64,000 nucleotides of DNA from Liolophura sinensis. Lineage: Eukaryota; Mollusca; Polyplacophora; Chitonida; Chitonidae. The position numbers and the translations under genes are program-made. Shown piece by piece: positions 23,268 to 36,685 of the stretch. The stretch spans positions 8,374,501 through 8,438,500 of the forward strand of contig NC_088295.1 in NCBI RefSeq assembly GCF_032854445.1, in the 5' to 3' direction. Each line of letters opens with the position of its first letter. The first letter of the stretch is position 1. The notes under the pieces are model-generated. The model searched no databases and was not told the DNA's origin. It saw only the letters and a list, made by a program, of their open reading frames with translations.

Positions 23268-26200
23268 CCTATAATATGTACAGGAGTGCAGTGGGCATAC
23301 GTGTACGGAGACACAGATTATGAAGTAGTAATGATCACACTTGTAAGTCGTGACCCACAAACAGACAACTGCCTCGCAAACATGGCGCTACGAAAAAACT
23401 GACTTCTACATCAAAATGATGTAACACAAATCCCATCAGGGTTTCATTAAAAGCCGTTTGCGCTGATTTTATCAAGCAAACTGCTGGAATTGCGAATATC
23501 AATATGATCCCGTTCATTTCACACTTGAGTGTATTTCAATTTGCCTCACCCGGATCAAGTTTCCAGCATGTGAAATCGAGGCCAATGATAAATGAGCCTC
23601 GTTTTCACACTTGGTTGGCACTGACTTGAGTTTGCTCGCAGAAATGGTCAGGGCGGTTTTCCGTCACTTTATTTTTCAATTATTTTATACCACTGTTGTA
23701 TCACTTTGAAGAACACTGAGGGACTGAACCTTGAAAAACATCGAATCTCATTATTTGTTTTTGGTATGACATTCTATGGGTAAGTGAAATGAATGTAATG
23801 TGATAATCGTGTTAATAAGTGCCGTCACTGAAAAGAGAAATGGCTTCTAGTATTCTCTCAAATTCACCCATGTCATTTTATAAGTGTCCACATTATATTC
23901 AGCCAGGAGTAAATATGGCGTAAATTTACAACCATTGGTTGAGTAAATGTCTATACGCTGTAGTAAGTGATTGATGAAACTATAACAGTGGTCAATAATC
24001 ATTCTTCATAAACTAAACATGTACACGTATTCGGTTCATTCCGGTTGATATTTGTTGAAACATTATCTGTCAAGAAATCAATTTACCTCCGAGGCAGGCA
24101 TATATAGCATAATAAGAGAAATCATATGATTTAACCATCGGGTAGATCCATCAATGTACGAGTGAACAATGGCCAATGTCTATACTCTAGAAACAAATAT
24201 AAGCCAGAGTCTAAGTGACCATTCATATTTCTATATATTTTCTCCTACGACTGGTTCAATTACATTATACATTTTTGTCTAAATATAACAGATAGGAAAG
24301 GGGTAACGTAAAATATGTGGCAATCAAAATGAAGTAAAATATTCAAATAATAACATTCAATTTAAAAATAAAGTGTAAAATTTTATTTTAAGCTTGTATA
24401 AGAGCTTCAGTTATTATTTTTATCTATTTTGTATGGATGTTGACGATTGTCTGGTGGAGCTATATGATACTAATGCTGCAATGGTTGCTTTGAGTCACTG
24501 CATCTTGTCTACCGAAGCCTCCGTCATGCATTCAGAGTATATACATAGAAGACTTACCAGTGAACTTAGAAACTGAAAATGTATAATACAACTATCAATG
24601 TTTAAAAGTGTGTTACAAACATTATTATGCGATTAACTAAAAAGTACACTTCAACCAAAAATATATGTATTTAAAACTAGACTTCTCAAGCGTAGTTTGA
24701 GAATGTCTTCCAGGTTATAAATAATTTAGTGTGGGTTGTCTTTCTCAAAGGCTAAAATAGTTAAGACTGACTGATGACTAATATGTCGCCTACTGAAACA
24801 ACCTATAAATGAAAGATACATATAACATTGCTTGTTTCAAACGAAAAAAACTAGAAATGGGTATTTAACATGGGATTTGTAAAGACATTTACGTATAATT
24901 TTGCTGACTGTATACTTCAGACTCTCATTCATAAGGTATCATGACATTGTGAATTACATGACAATAACGCTCTGATATAGGCTAATTGTAAATGAGTGCA
25001 ATCATACATTCTCGGCGTTACGTAACTGTCTGACCCATATATACCGTCAAGTGCCACATCGCATTAGCTCTGACAACCAAAACAACACACATGCACCCTC
25101 GGTAGCCAATTGCTGTGCACTGAAGTAACATGCCGTTTTCTCACGAATCAACGTACAAGAAGAAAACGGACTCGTGTAATGTGCGTACTATATCTCATAA
25201 ATCTTCGTCGTAAGTGCGGCTCGAATGTTTACCATCAAGTCCTTCTGGAATCAGTTTGTCAGATATAGCGTTGTTTATACTCACTTCTACTGTATGTTTG
25301 TAATATAGACGGCTTTCACAGTTATGTTTTCACCACACTGCTTGTATGGAGGCTTATATGCTGTGGGCACGTCTAATCCTACACTACTTGTTCTCGCTGG
25401 AGGCACATGGGACAAGCAAAGACTTCAAGTTTAGGGAAATGTGTAAACTACGCCATAAGGAATATAAGTTATTTTTTACTTCCAGTAAACTCACCACGTT
25501 AAATTTCGTTCCCAATAACATTTGTAAGGATGCCATGGTAATTCTGCGGCACCCAAATGATTTCGTTTCACTTCTTATCATTTAACTTCATACATTTTAT
25601 GGTTTAGATAGCATTACGTATGTGCTACTTGTTTGTACATTTTGTAAGACAAATTAAAGTTGGTCTTGAACTTTTCCCATGACTTTGGCAGTGTAGACAG
25701 CATTTTGTATAGCAGTTTTCTTACTATCCATCTAACATGTGTATCGTATTTTTGTAAACAAAAATATCCATTGCTATCGATGGAATTATTCATCGTGGAA
25801 AAACCAATTATCATTCCAAGAACTCGTATTGGTCAGCATCCGAGTTTTGAAAAACTTTGAATTGCCTGTATTTCCATTTTGCGTTTTGCATAGAATCAGC
25901 AGATTTTGCATAGGATCCGCAGTCTACGGGTATCAGTCAAATGATTGACGGAAGGGGCGTGACTCAGCATGGAGATACACGCGATTATCTACAGTTTATG
26001 TAGATGTGCAGAGATGATGAAGTTACGCAATGTTCATTAGGTAAGGCACGAGATGTGCCTCCTGTCCCGTTCATCTTCGTCACTGGGGCTCGTCATTTAA
26101 CACCCCAGGAGTGTGATGAAGCACTTCTGGGGTTTGTCGTGTACCCTTGGCCAATTTGGCTAACCTGCGCAGCTGTTCAACTCTATCAGGATGAGGAGAG

Positions 26201-27492
26201 CGGTAAGGTGAGCACACCCTGCCTGTCGGAACTGAGGCGACCGTATACAGTCTTTTTGGTGCTAAGTGTGTTACATAATACGGGCCAGTCCACGTAAACA
26301 CTGGATTACTTCTTGATGACTGGTGAGATTACGTCAGTCGTCATCTTCGGACTAAGCTCTTTCCGAACGTTTTATCACCACAAGTCCCCAGTTTACAAGC
26401 CAATCACAATATCTATGACGAGGAGGAGACAACTTTCTGACATCATCTCAGCTTTTTATCAGCCAAAACTAAACATTTTCATGACACCCTACAGCGTATG
26501 GCCACGTGGGAATTTAAACAGAACTTCAGCATAAAAAAACCTTTTAGTATATAGTATCCTGAGTTGAGTATATAGTAGGGCTGGGACGTGATAGTGGATC
26601 TTAGCTCTGGTGATATGCTTGGATCCCTAATGTAATATCAGTGTGTCAGTATATAGTATATTCCATGTCCCTGTTCTGTTTACAAGTTGGACATCAAGTG
26701 CCCAAGCAGGCAATGCAGAAATATTTTTAAAAAGATGTCAAACATGCGCATGACATCATGACAATTTTCTTCCACTTTTACACTCAAACATGTACGGCTC
26801 AGCACTCGCTTTGCACAACTGCCACCAATAACCCACCACGGACAGAAATCCTGACCAACTCATCCGATGATTGTAGGAAATGATGTCAAAAACATAAAAC
26901 ATCAAACATTTCTGAACACATGTTTCTGTTATTATCTGGTACGTGTGTGCACACCTTTATCTAAAGTAGGTATAACGTGATCTACAATACGCAATGAACA
27001 ATTCTTTACTGAAAGACGATGAGCTGATCACAATGATCATTAATGAGGAGTTTCACGTGAGTGTCTCACCTGATCGGAAGATTATCCATGTCTCTCTAGA
27101 AGTCCATTTTCCTCACGCAGCCACAGCTGTCTTCGGTTTGGAACGCTGAAGTAAAAGTTCAGTGAAGTCAAAATTATAATCTATAACAGCGAACAGAAAA
27201 TCTGTTGTTTGAGTTCTTGCAGAGTATATTCTGTGATGCCGGCAGATTATTCTGTTAAATATAGCACTCCCGTTCATTTATTTCAACATAGAGGTTGCAT
27301 TAGACTAACAGGATATTATGTTGACACATTGCTATGTGATTTATCACACAGAACAGAATACATTCTCGCATCACTCAGACAACATACTTTCTGTTAAAAT
27401 TAACAGACTTTTTTCGCGTAAAGAAAAGCCAGCACAAGACGAAATGTATATGCTTCGATATATTAGAATACATAATGTTAAAAAGACTAACG
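23268..27492. other. Non-coding stretch
   Basis: Frames of 60-97 codons occur on both strands with no recognisable content. The 23.9-25.0 kb part is very AT-rich. A 12-bp hairpin at 26102-26133 is listed separately. Confidence 0.5.
26102..26133. other. Short perfect-stem hairpin
   Basis: 'accccaggagtg' (26102-26113) faces 'cacttctggggt' (26122-26133) across an 8-base loop. All 12 positions pair if one G·U is allowed in a + strand transcript. No T-run follows, and nothing ties it to a known RNA element. Confidence 0.5.
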
Positions 27493-27831
27493 TGTTATTT
27501 TTTGTGATGTTGTATAGCCGAGAGATCGCAGTTCAAAATAAGAAAACGATGGCGCATGTTGAGAAAATAGAAAGCGCTGCCACATTATCATTTATAACCA
27601 ATCAGGCCGGAGGTATTTCTATAACCGAGGACGCAGCTACTTCCGCTGTCGTCATCGGAACCCTGTATTGCCGTTTAGGCTTATTAGAGTGGAATACGAA
27701 TGGCACGACATGGTGTCTCCGGTTTCTCTCATATGATTTATCCCATGACCTCGTAAGAATTCCAGATTTAAAAGTTGATTTATGGGGTTACAAAGTACGA
27801 CTGAACAAAATGGCCGTTTAGGTCTGTTTTC
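27493..27831 (+). repeat. Dispersed repeat family R, copy 2
   Basis: Begins 'tttttgtgatgttgtatagc' and ends 'aaatggccgtttaggtctgt'. It matches the start of copies 1 and 3 and the end of copy 1. The shared middle segment 'gaaagcgctgcca' is also in copy 3. A 167-codon + frame (27318-27821) runs through it. Neither other copy keeps that frame and the protein resembles nothing I know, so I regard the frame as chance. Confidence 0.6.
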
Positions 27832-29259
27832 CTAAATATTACAGTGTAATATTCATCAAGCTCAGTCGGTTTGGAACGCCATATACCATTATTACAATGC
27901 AGTTTGTTAGAAAAACGCTCTGGGAATCTTTTTGTGTTATACATTCTTACAAATTGATTCTCTGTAAGAGTGGTGAATTTTAATAATTGTTACAATTTGC
28001 AACGCCCGGAATGGCTTTTTATTACAAAGCCTATTTGTTTCAAAAGAGCATTGGAATTTAAATATGATAGTGGTAGATCGGACGATTGGAGTAATGGCCA
28101 AAACTCTGTTCATAATACATTGGGAAAGCTGTAATATTCTTCGTTCTCCATTTTCGGTAGCCTTTAATTGAGAACTATACCTTTTTTGGTCAATTTACTT
28201 ATTTCAAGTACCGAAAGACTGCACCTTTACTGATTTCAAGTACCGTGCCTAAGTGATTTCTATAGCAAGAGCTTTGATATTTGATGTATTCATTTAAATG
28301 TAAGCATACATACAAGTCGAACAGCAGGGTTACGCCTGACCCCTTATGTATTACCTTAGGTGTACATGAAGGCGAAGTCATCAAGTTTCCATTCGTACAT
28401 TACAACATGGCGTAACCACTGGAACAAAGAACTATCCGGAAACAACGGTGTTGTCAGCCATTTTGCCGACCTAATCATAATCATTAAGTCGCAAAATATC
28501 ACGTAATTATAGCCAGGCTTGAGTGGGGATGCCATCGGTGTTTCCAGATTGTCATAAGCGCCCTAATTAATTCAACATGCAGTTTTCGGATCAGATTTCA
28601 TCGGTGTGACATAGTGTTGTTAGAAATTGTCTCAATCATAAAAACTGTCGAAATGCTGCTATCATTAAAATTGCTGAAATACAAGCAGTTGTTATCAATA
28701 AAACTATAGGAATGTTGATGGTAAAAAGAATTTAAAGAAAAATGTTAACTGAATGAACTATGGTTTCGGGTTTTTTTCCTTTACATGAAACTGATTTGAA
28801 AAAGTTTACAGGTTTAAGCCGATGGCGATGAAATTATATAAATGAAATACAATAATGAAAAACAATGAAAAATATCATTTACTGAATGTGTACGTATTAT
28901 TTATATAACTTCATGGCCATAGGCCTAAATATTACCATATTCAGTGTTACATATTTAGAAATTGTAGACCTATATACATGTACGTTCGCAAGCAAAGTGG
29001 GCGTTAAACACCCATAAATATAATGTGTGTGCACGAATTATAGCATTGGAATGGATAAACATTTTGAGGGCTATCAAGTTACAACAGATACATTAACGTT
29101 TGATAGCCATTCATCTCGTGCACAAAATGTGAACACGCTATCATCAACAGATTGGTTAAGGGGGAACAACTGTGTAGAATTTCTTGTTACCGAAAGATGA
29201 TCAGAGTTATCCCATGTTGACGCTCTACGCAGTGTCCTCGTCGCTAGTTGCTGTTTTGA
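27832..29259. other. Non-coding stretch
   Basis: AT-rich, no exon-like frame, no array. I see nothing else in it. Confidence 0.55.
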
Positions 29260-29480
29260 TTTTTTAATTTATTTGATTCGTTTTTTACGCCATACTCAAG
29301 AATATTTCACTTATACGACATCGGCCAGCATTATGGTGGGAGGAATCCGGGTATAGCCCGGGGAAAACCCACGACCACCCGCAGGTTGCTGAAGAGGAAG
29401 CCTGTATGAGCTGGACTTGAACTCACAGCGATCGCAGTAGTGAGAGTCTCTTGGGTAAATCCCTCGGCCACGGAGGCCCC
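29260..29480 (-). repeat. SINE family A, internally deleted copy
   Basis: Reads, reversed, from 'ggggcctccgtggccgaggg' through the B-box region 'gagttcaagtccagctcata' to the tail at 'acgccatactcaagaatatt'. Part of the middle, between the 'gcaggttgctg' and 'gaggaagcc' blocks, is missing. Flanked by imperfect target-site duplicates 'gttgctgttttga' (29247-29259) and 'gttgccattttga' (29481-29493), two differences in 13. Confidence 0.88.
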
Positions 29481-29493
29481 GTTGCCATTTTGA

Positions 29494-31240
29494 GACGTTC
29501 TCTATAATACTGAGGTCACGATTACATTTCTGAAGCATTCTCTTTTTCCGGAAACTGATTTGTATTAAATGTGATTGGATTAACTGGTGGAAAACTCAAG
29601 AAATAAACGATTGTGGTACAATGACACAGGTGGATGATTTTGATAAGACTTTGGCACGTAGGCCTAATCTCCTGTGGGTGATGCACCGATTTCAAAATGA
29701 GCGCGGGCCAAATGTGCATGACGTATTGATGGCAGACAAGCCCTTCCCACAGAGCTTCAGGTAAGACTGTCCATAAATGGTCCTATATACGAACACGGAC
29801 CATATAAAAGACAACAGCATAAATAATAAAACCAGAGCATACAGCGACGACTGTGCGATAAAGTTGGCAAATGTTCCACCTCAAACGTTAAAAAAAACAT
29901 GTTTTATCGGTGTACCTCAGATAGGGTTTTACTCTAACTGTTCATGTAAATATTTAAATAGTAACAACTTATACGCCTTTTTTGAACCACCACATCGTTT
30001 GTCCGAGGTATTGAAAGCCAAGCATCTTTTCCGAGCGGCGATAACCCACCCAGAGGTGATCTGGAGGTGATTATAACCGTTGCGCGTCCTGGACGATTAC
30101 TTGAAAGGGCTTTCGGGTTATATCTACATAATGGTATAGGTACAACTATATACCACTGATATGTAAAGTTGTGAATTAAGCCCTCAGACAAACACTTTTC
30201 TAAAAAACAACCGACGGATGGAAGCCGTTATTCTGCCAGGGTAGTTCATCACTTACCTTCTACCAATATATCGTGCACGTGGGGACGTTTGTCGTATAAA
30301 ATGACAAGGGTCAGCGGTTTATCCCTGGCCATTTGGTTCCTCCATGCACCCATGCAACCGTTGCCACTCTTATTCCATCGGCCCGACCAGTGCCTTTAGA
30401 TCACCATATCAACGCCTAAAGATGTTTTCTGCGATATGTACAACATCTTGACGTACACATACAAATCGTAAAAAATGTTCTTAAGAACTACGTCTTGATT
30501 CACTTTACACGTCGGTCGTGTATAAATATTTGTTTCGGACCTTGGTGATGTAAGTAAACGTAGGTAGCTCCGTATACACGGCAATGGAAAACAGATAAAC
30601 GAAAAAATAAAAACATTTGTAACTGAATAAGGATAATATGTTAAATGTATTGATATGATCACGTGATAATTCAAGAAAGAATAAAGGTAAGGGACATTGA
30701 CCAGATATCAAACACTGAAACAAAAAGAGTAAATGTTATAGGCATCGCAAGGTTTCTATTAGTAGTTCAAAGCATCATGAACATATTTATCGGTATATTT
30801 TTCAGAAAATACTATCGCTTATACTTAATCCTCAGTTTCTGTATTAACATATTAAACTAATATACTCATGAGTATTTATTTATGCATATGACTGTTTAAA
30901 CCATATACTCAAACATTTTTTGATGTTTTTCTTTAAACCCCACCTTGTGTGCCAGCGGTTGGGACGCCGTCAACGACGTATTGCTACCATTTCCCGACGG
31001 ATATGATGAAAGCGCTAAAGGAATGTGGAAAGTTTCTTCGAGGCCGAGAGAGAGCGGGTCATGGGCGAGTGATTAAGCTGGTTTCCTAATAACCGCTAGG
31101 CATCCGACGGAGAATTTTCAAGATTTTCCTATGCTCCCTCTTATCCCGGACGTTTGTGGCAGCAACCGGTGACGTGCAGTCTTACGCCGATGAAATTCAC
31201 TTGAGAACACTTATCTTCCACCAATATGACATGTTATATA
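29494..31240. other. Non-coding stretch
   Basis: Short overlapping frames only. The part at about 30970-31200 has higher GC but no recognisable exon. Confidence 0.5.
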
Positions 31241-31372
31241 GGTGGGAAAGTTCGCCAGTAACATGCCAAGAGTCGGTGGTTTACTCCGAACACTCCACCA
31301 ATAAAACAAACAGACCGCCATCGTATAAGTGAATGAAACATTCTTACATGAATATGGAGTTAAACGTTAAAA
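31241..31372 (+). repeat. SINE family B, 3' part
   Basis: Contains 'gtgggaaagttcgccagtaa', 'gtcggtggtttactccgaac', 'ccaccaataaaac' and 'cgccatcgtataagtgaatg', ending in an A-run at about 31361-31380. The tail matches the copy at 2224-2471. The head has been lost or is too diverged to see. Confidence 0.7.
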
Positions 31373-31608
31373 AAAAAAACAAAGGCAGGATTTTCTTGCT
31401 TTTCGTCGCTTTCTTTCTCACAAGTCTGATAGTAAGCGAAGCAGGCCTATCCCAATCACAGAACAAGCCACCAACCGGTAAAAAAAATATCCAGAGTCAA
31501 ATGGATACCAATGAGCCCTGTTATACCAATGAGCTTCCAGACGCATTTAATGTCAAAATTGACGCTTCCCATTATCTTGCTTCCTGTGTTTTTGTTAAGG
31601 TTTTCTGA
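31333..31608 (+). CDS. Small ORF with signal-anchor-like start, partly SINE-derived (weak)
   Basis: A 91-codon frame. The first ~18 codons come from the SINE B tail and its A-run, giving a lysine-rich start ('KKKNKGR'). Unique sequence then encodes a hydrophobic run, 'IFLLFVAFFLTSLIVSEAG', followed by a polar, glutamine- and lysine-rich segment. The layout (basic, hydrophobic, polar) is that of a signal peptide or type II membrane anchor. This could be chance: T-rich DNA encodes hydrophobic residues and A-runs encode lysine. No donor site clearly ends it and I recognise no family. Confidence 0.15.
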   Translation: MKHSYMNMELNVKKKNKGRIFLLFVAFFLTSLIVSEAGLSQSQNKPPTGKKNIQSQMDTNEPCYTNELPDAFNVKIDASHYLASCVFVKVF

Positions 31609-34600
31609 AACACAAGGATATAATGGCAATCAAGATATTTCTCAGCGAACGCTGTATGGAGGCCGTATGAGAGTCGGGCGAAACCGTGAGAAACTCGTAC
31701 GCTCTCTATGCATCGAAATTCCGTCCTAAACATTGTTCGGCAGCTGTGCTGCGGTGTCAGTGCGGTGCTGTACGGCTTATGGTCATGTAGGTGATAGACT
31801 AAATTTATGTACCTTTGTTACAAAATACCAGATTATTATTACTTTTGAAGGAGCTAAAATTTCGTGAAAATTGTAACGAATATCTGAAATAAATAAGGCC
31901 TATTTTAATTTTTGATGAGCTCAGTGTGGAAGCTAAACGTTGTAGTATAGTCTAGTATCGCTTGAACGGTTGGTGATATGTATTTTAGTTCAAGTTGAAC
32001 TCATTGCGCTCGTCGATAGTTGGCCATAGAGGATCTAAACAAACGCGTTTGGATTTCGTTAGATTTTAACATCCAGATGTCTAAACTGTGACTGCTTATA
32101 GGTTGGGAAAATAGAAACAATATAAGGTTTTAAAACAAAATATTATTGTGCACACCTTATCCGACTGCCTCGCCTTAAACCGGCATTCAGAATGCCAAAT
32201 GGGCGTTAAAGGGAGGTAATTCCTCCTGGCCTGACTACCTTAGCTTCAAGGCAATATGTCAATTATGCCATTATCAAAACCCTGCATACATGTAATGTGG
32301 AGTGTGAATAAAAACTGGGCGAGGTTGATCGGAACTGAACGAGTCTCCATATATTGATGATGATAAATGGTTTGATCGCATGTGAAGTCAAAGTAACATC
32401 TGAGATGGACTGTTCGCCTCGCCTGTTTCATCCTGCGAGATACGGCAATTACATCGACCAGGAATCGGGGAGATAGAGAGGTTCTCCAGGCCGCCCGCTA
32501 AAGCTGGGCACGGGTACCGAATTAGACCATATCCAGGAGGCCAGATGGGAAAACGTGCCAAACAAATCTATCTTTTCAAATTAGCGCTTCACGTTCGGGC
32601 AGTGCTGGTTAAACTGGTTGACGGTAAAAACATTTATGTTTTTTCCCGAGCTAGAAATTGATGCCACCTTATCGTTATGGTTTATCAGGCGACGGGCACG
32701 ACAGTCCGTGGAGCCTGTATAATATCACAGGTCAACTCCGTAACAACCAGCATTCATTCCGGCTCCTTTCAACTTCATCAACTTTATACACTCTGAGGGT
32801 AAATGAACTCCCGGGATAATGACACCAGACAGGCGGAACGTTTACTATAGGGGTACCACGGGTTGCTGACGAAGTTGACTTATATATACAGGCTTGATCG
32901 TGTATGGTATTATCACTTTGCCTCATAGTGCAATATTTTTCATGGGTGCCATTTTGGCAGATTTGGTAGAGCGGAAGTGCGTTGTGTCGCTTTACTAATA
33001 ATAAAGCAATTCCACAAAAGCAAAAGCCTATCTCAGTTAAACATGGGTATGGTCTTTCTGAGTGAAGATGAACCAACATTGAGTTTGTTGGGAAGTACGC
33101 TGCAAAATCCAAACAGCTACTCATACAACTTATTTTTCTAAAACCTTTTCTTAAAGAAACACGATTTTTATCCACATAAATATTCGCCAGTATATTGTTG
33201 TACTTTTTTTTATCATATGTGCAGATTCAGTGAGTGCTTTCTTTGTAATTATGAGATGAATCGCAATAGATTGGATCATTTGTATACTGTCTTGCATGTT
33301 AGTCTTGTACAGGATGTATGTAGGGGAAGATTGTATCTCTACATATGCATATGATACCGCTCATTACCCCTAAATGAAATTATACGATGTTTGAAATTGA
33401 ATTATGTTTAATGCACATGTCAGATACTCAAAAGTAAACAATGCGATGAGCTTGGCAATTAAATGATTAAAGACAGTAATGGAATATAACTGTTGTCTTT
33501 AAAATGAATCCCGGCCATTTTTTTTCTTGTGCTGTGTGAGATAGTGGTTATGCGTGTGACCGCTAAGGAAGCCATTTGCCGATTGGTTGGCGGTGAACTG
33601 GGTTTATTCTAGCCTCAAAATAACAGCTCATCTGACACAGTAATCTATTACAGAGCCGAGGCTGTTCAAATGAGGTCCGCTAACGCACTAGATAATGCCG
33701 GACTAATCTTATAAATATTTGGTGCGACTGTCGTAATAATGTTGTAATGGATGAGAATCGTAATGTGATTGTTGTGTAGAAAATCGACATACATGTATAC
33801 GGACCTCACTCGTGCTGCCATTTAAGCGTCATTTGACTAGACAGCTTCTACTTGGAGTGCTCATGCGGTTGGTGGATTTGGGTTGAATGCTGCGCACCAC
33901 ATTAATTTGATCAAAACACAACGATGTTTTCTTCTGGGGATTCTACCAGAGCTTTTATATGGATATAGTGCTGGCTCACTGACGCATTATACTGAGCCAT
34001 CAGGCTTGCCACCCCACTAAACTGGTACCAAAACAAATTAAACAAATCCTTGCGCAACAAAGGCTCATGGGGAAGTAAAAAAAGCAACATTTCTATTAAG
34101 CAGACACCAATAAAAGTCATTTCCAGAGCTTTAATTTGACCCTGATCAGTGCTAAACTCTATACAATGGGTTATGCTGATTCAAGTTAGCTAAGATACTA
34201 CTAACACAGCGCTCAGATTCGGTCCAAGCGTATATATGCCAAAGCTAACATCGGTAAATTATAAAATCAACTTCCGCCAAGTCCCGGCAAAGCACGTGCT
34301 GCGAAAATACAGCATTTCACAATGTTTAGCCATTATCATTCACAGGCAATATTTTATTACAGACATGTATACACGTAACCGACATGGTTTACCTGGACTT
34401 TACACACGTGAAGGTGAGGCCTGCCAAAGGGCTGCTGATTTGTGCTTACGAAAAATGAATCAGATATAAAACGAAACTATGAGTATTTATGTATGATAAA
34501 TATGTAATTTCTCTTTCGAAACCTATACGTACATGTACAGCGCACTGTTTTTTGTCTCATTGATAGCATGTCAAAGCTAACTCAGAAACGCAGTGCAAGA

Positions 34601-36183
34601 TTCGCCGTCTGCTGTGGTCTTGACGGTCCCTCGACGGCAATGTCTCATTCCACAGCTACCTTAATCATGTTTAGCTTTCTCAGAACATTAGCAGAATGAG
34701 GGAAGGTTATTATCTAGTGTACAAAGTTAACGCCATGGGAGAGAAACGGCTAAGCAACGATATGTCAAAACAAAGGCCGATGGAAAATCTACATAAGCTG
34801 ATGTTTTCGTACATTCCTTAATGGTTCGAACTTCACAAACTGCTGACAGCTAATGTAACATGGTATATCTACAACATTGACCGACTGTGTAACCAGTGTG
34901 GTTTATACCGGTCCACTCATGTGTCTTGTGACTAAATCCCGAAACTTAGTTTTACATTGTATAAAGGGTAACTATATACTTCGATGACATTCATAAATTT
35001 GATAAATTTTTACAACATCAGATTCTGCAGTGGTCCGTATTGACCCACCTGTTATCAGTCACGTCACATCTTTATGCTTCCCTTGAAACGGTTGGGTTCA
35101 AGCTCCATTCGGTGAAAGCAATCAAGACCTACATGTAGTCCGTGTGTGGCAAAAGTCTGGTGGGACGTCTCTGGTCTGTATATGGTGACAAAAATGGCCA
35201 ATGTAGAATCCAAAGTTACAATGTTGCAAAAAATTATATATAAAAAAAAATCCAACTATTTTTTCATTCGGTTTGTAATAGTCTTTCTTCTGATATATGC
35301 CTCACCTTGGTGTTTTGTTTGCATTTATTCCCGGTTATGAATTACAGCTGGTGGTATTATTTGATGGCAAATATAAACTGTTTATTTTTTAGCAATTTAA
35401 GTCTTTAAACATAAGGGATATGTGCATATCTCCGTGTGTATCCACGTATGAGACCCCATCCACAGTACAGGGCTCAGTTCCTATTTACAGACATGCACCC
35501 GTAGGTGAACCCACTCTGTGGTCCGCACGTCTCACAGTGCTTATTCATTTTTGCTTAATGCGATGCGCTCTGTTTTGTCGCTTTACTGTGAAGCAGTGAT
35601 CTGGCAAAGTGCCCACTGTCTTAAGCCGCACGTCCGCTGTGTGATGACGCCAAGTCCAGAGACCACCAACAACTGTTACGTGAAGTCAACAACATTAGGT
35701 GAATTTATTGACAAATAATCGGGTTCGTGTCGTTAAGAGCATTACTGTAATGTCCTTAGCGGGGAGATTGTCCTGTCAGGGGTATGTTACTGACGTAAAC
35801 AACGACAGAGAGGGGTTGGTGCCCTTAGAATGGGATGGGGTAAGACTGCAGAGGAGATATAACAAAGTCTTAACAGTTTTCACATGCATAACCTTCACAC
35901 TGTAGCTGTATTACGTGCTTCTGTAGACGGTTAATGTTCAAACTGCTAATATTGTTAACCACACTGTTTTTTTTTTCTTAAGTGAATTTTGAAGGCGTTA
36001 TTCTCATTACAAACCAATCTGAATGAACTGAACTGGATATAAGAATATTTTTTTAGATTGATTACAAACATAACTTCATTTTCCCTAATATATACACTTT
36101 TGCAGAATATACATACTTGATTTTGGGTGTTCTCATTATCGTATCGAAAACCATTTATTGTCTATATGCTTTAAACTTGTTCT
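31609..36183. other. Non-coding stretch
   Basis: No gene is supported. The longest frame is a 147-codon - strand ORF (32732-33175) with no known motif. A basic 38-codon + ORF (32545-32661) is also open. Neither has splice or family support. The 'gggaggtaattcctcc' near 32212 is a short palindromic motif. Otherwise I see nothing distinctive. Confidence 0.45.
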
Positions 36184-36250
36184 CGCCACGATATAGCTGC
36201 AATGTTGCCAAAGTGGCGTTAAACCATAATCGTTCATTGACTCATTCATG
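36184..36250 (+). repeat. SINE family D, 3' tail fragment
   Basis: Reads 'ctcgccacgatatagctgca' and then 'aagtggcgttaaaccataat' followed by 'cgttcattgactcattc'. The same tail occurs at 43985-44038 and 51493-51565. The ending in ATTC/CATT units is typical of SINE 3' ends. Confidence 0.7.
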
Positions 36251-36658
36251 CGTTTGCCTTAGTCATTATAACGCCCAAACAAACCTGATCGTCACCTTAT
36301 ACATTCATAAAATCATGCCATAACTTGTCATAAGTTGCTATATACTTCTGCACGAATAATGCCCACAGAACTAATATGACCATACATAATACAATGTTAA
36401 GCAAAGATGGGTTACAAATCTGTGGAGCGTATGGCTGTGCGGATTTCCAACAGCTCACTGTAGTTGTAACCACAGTCATAACCTTGAACCAGTTTCTGTC
36501 AACTCCCGCCCATTAAAGCATGATGTCCGCAATGAGGAACTTACCAAGTTTAAACCGCTGCAAGTATGCATCATCGTCGACACATTAACAAAAACGCTTA
36601 AAACTACAGGAATGTGCTGTGTAGTTAGTTACACGTAACGACTACATCGCATCAAGCG
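36251..36658. other. Non-coding spacer
   Basis: I see nothing recognisable in it. Confidence 0.5.
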
Positions 36659-36685
36659 GTATATATATATATATATATATATATA
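36659..36685. repeat. (TA)n microsatellite
   Basis: About 13 TA units. Confidence 0.95.

Noticed and set aside
27318-27821. 167-codon + ORF, the longest apart from satellite frames
   Set aside because: It lies mostly in dispersed family R. The frame is not kept in the other copies and no domain is seen.
32732-33175. 147-codon - strand ORF
   Set aside because: No motif, no splice logic, composition like its surroundings.
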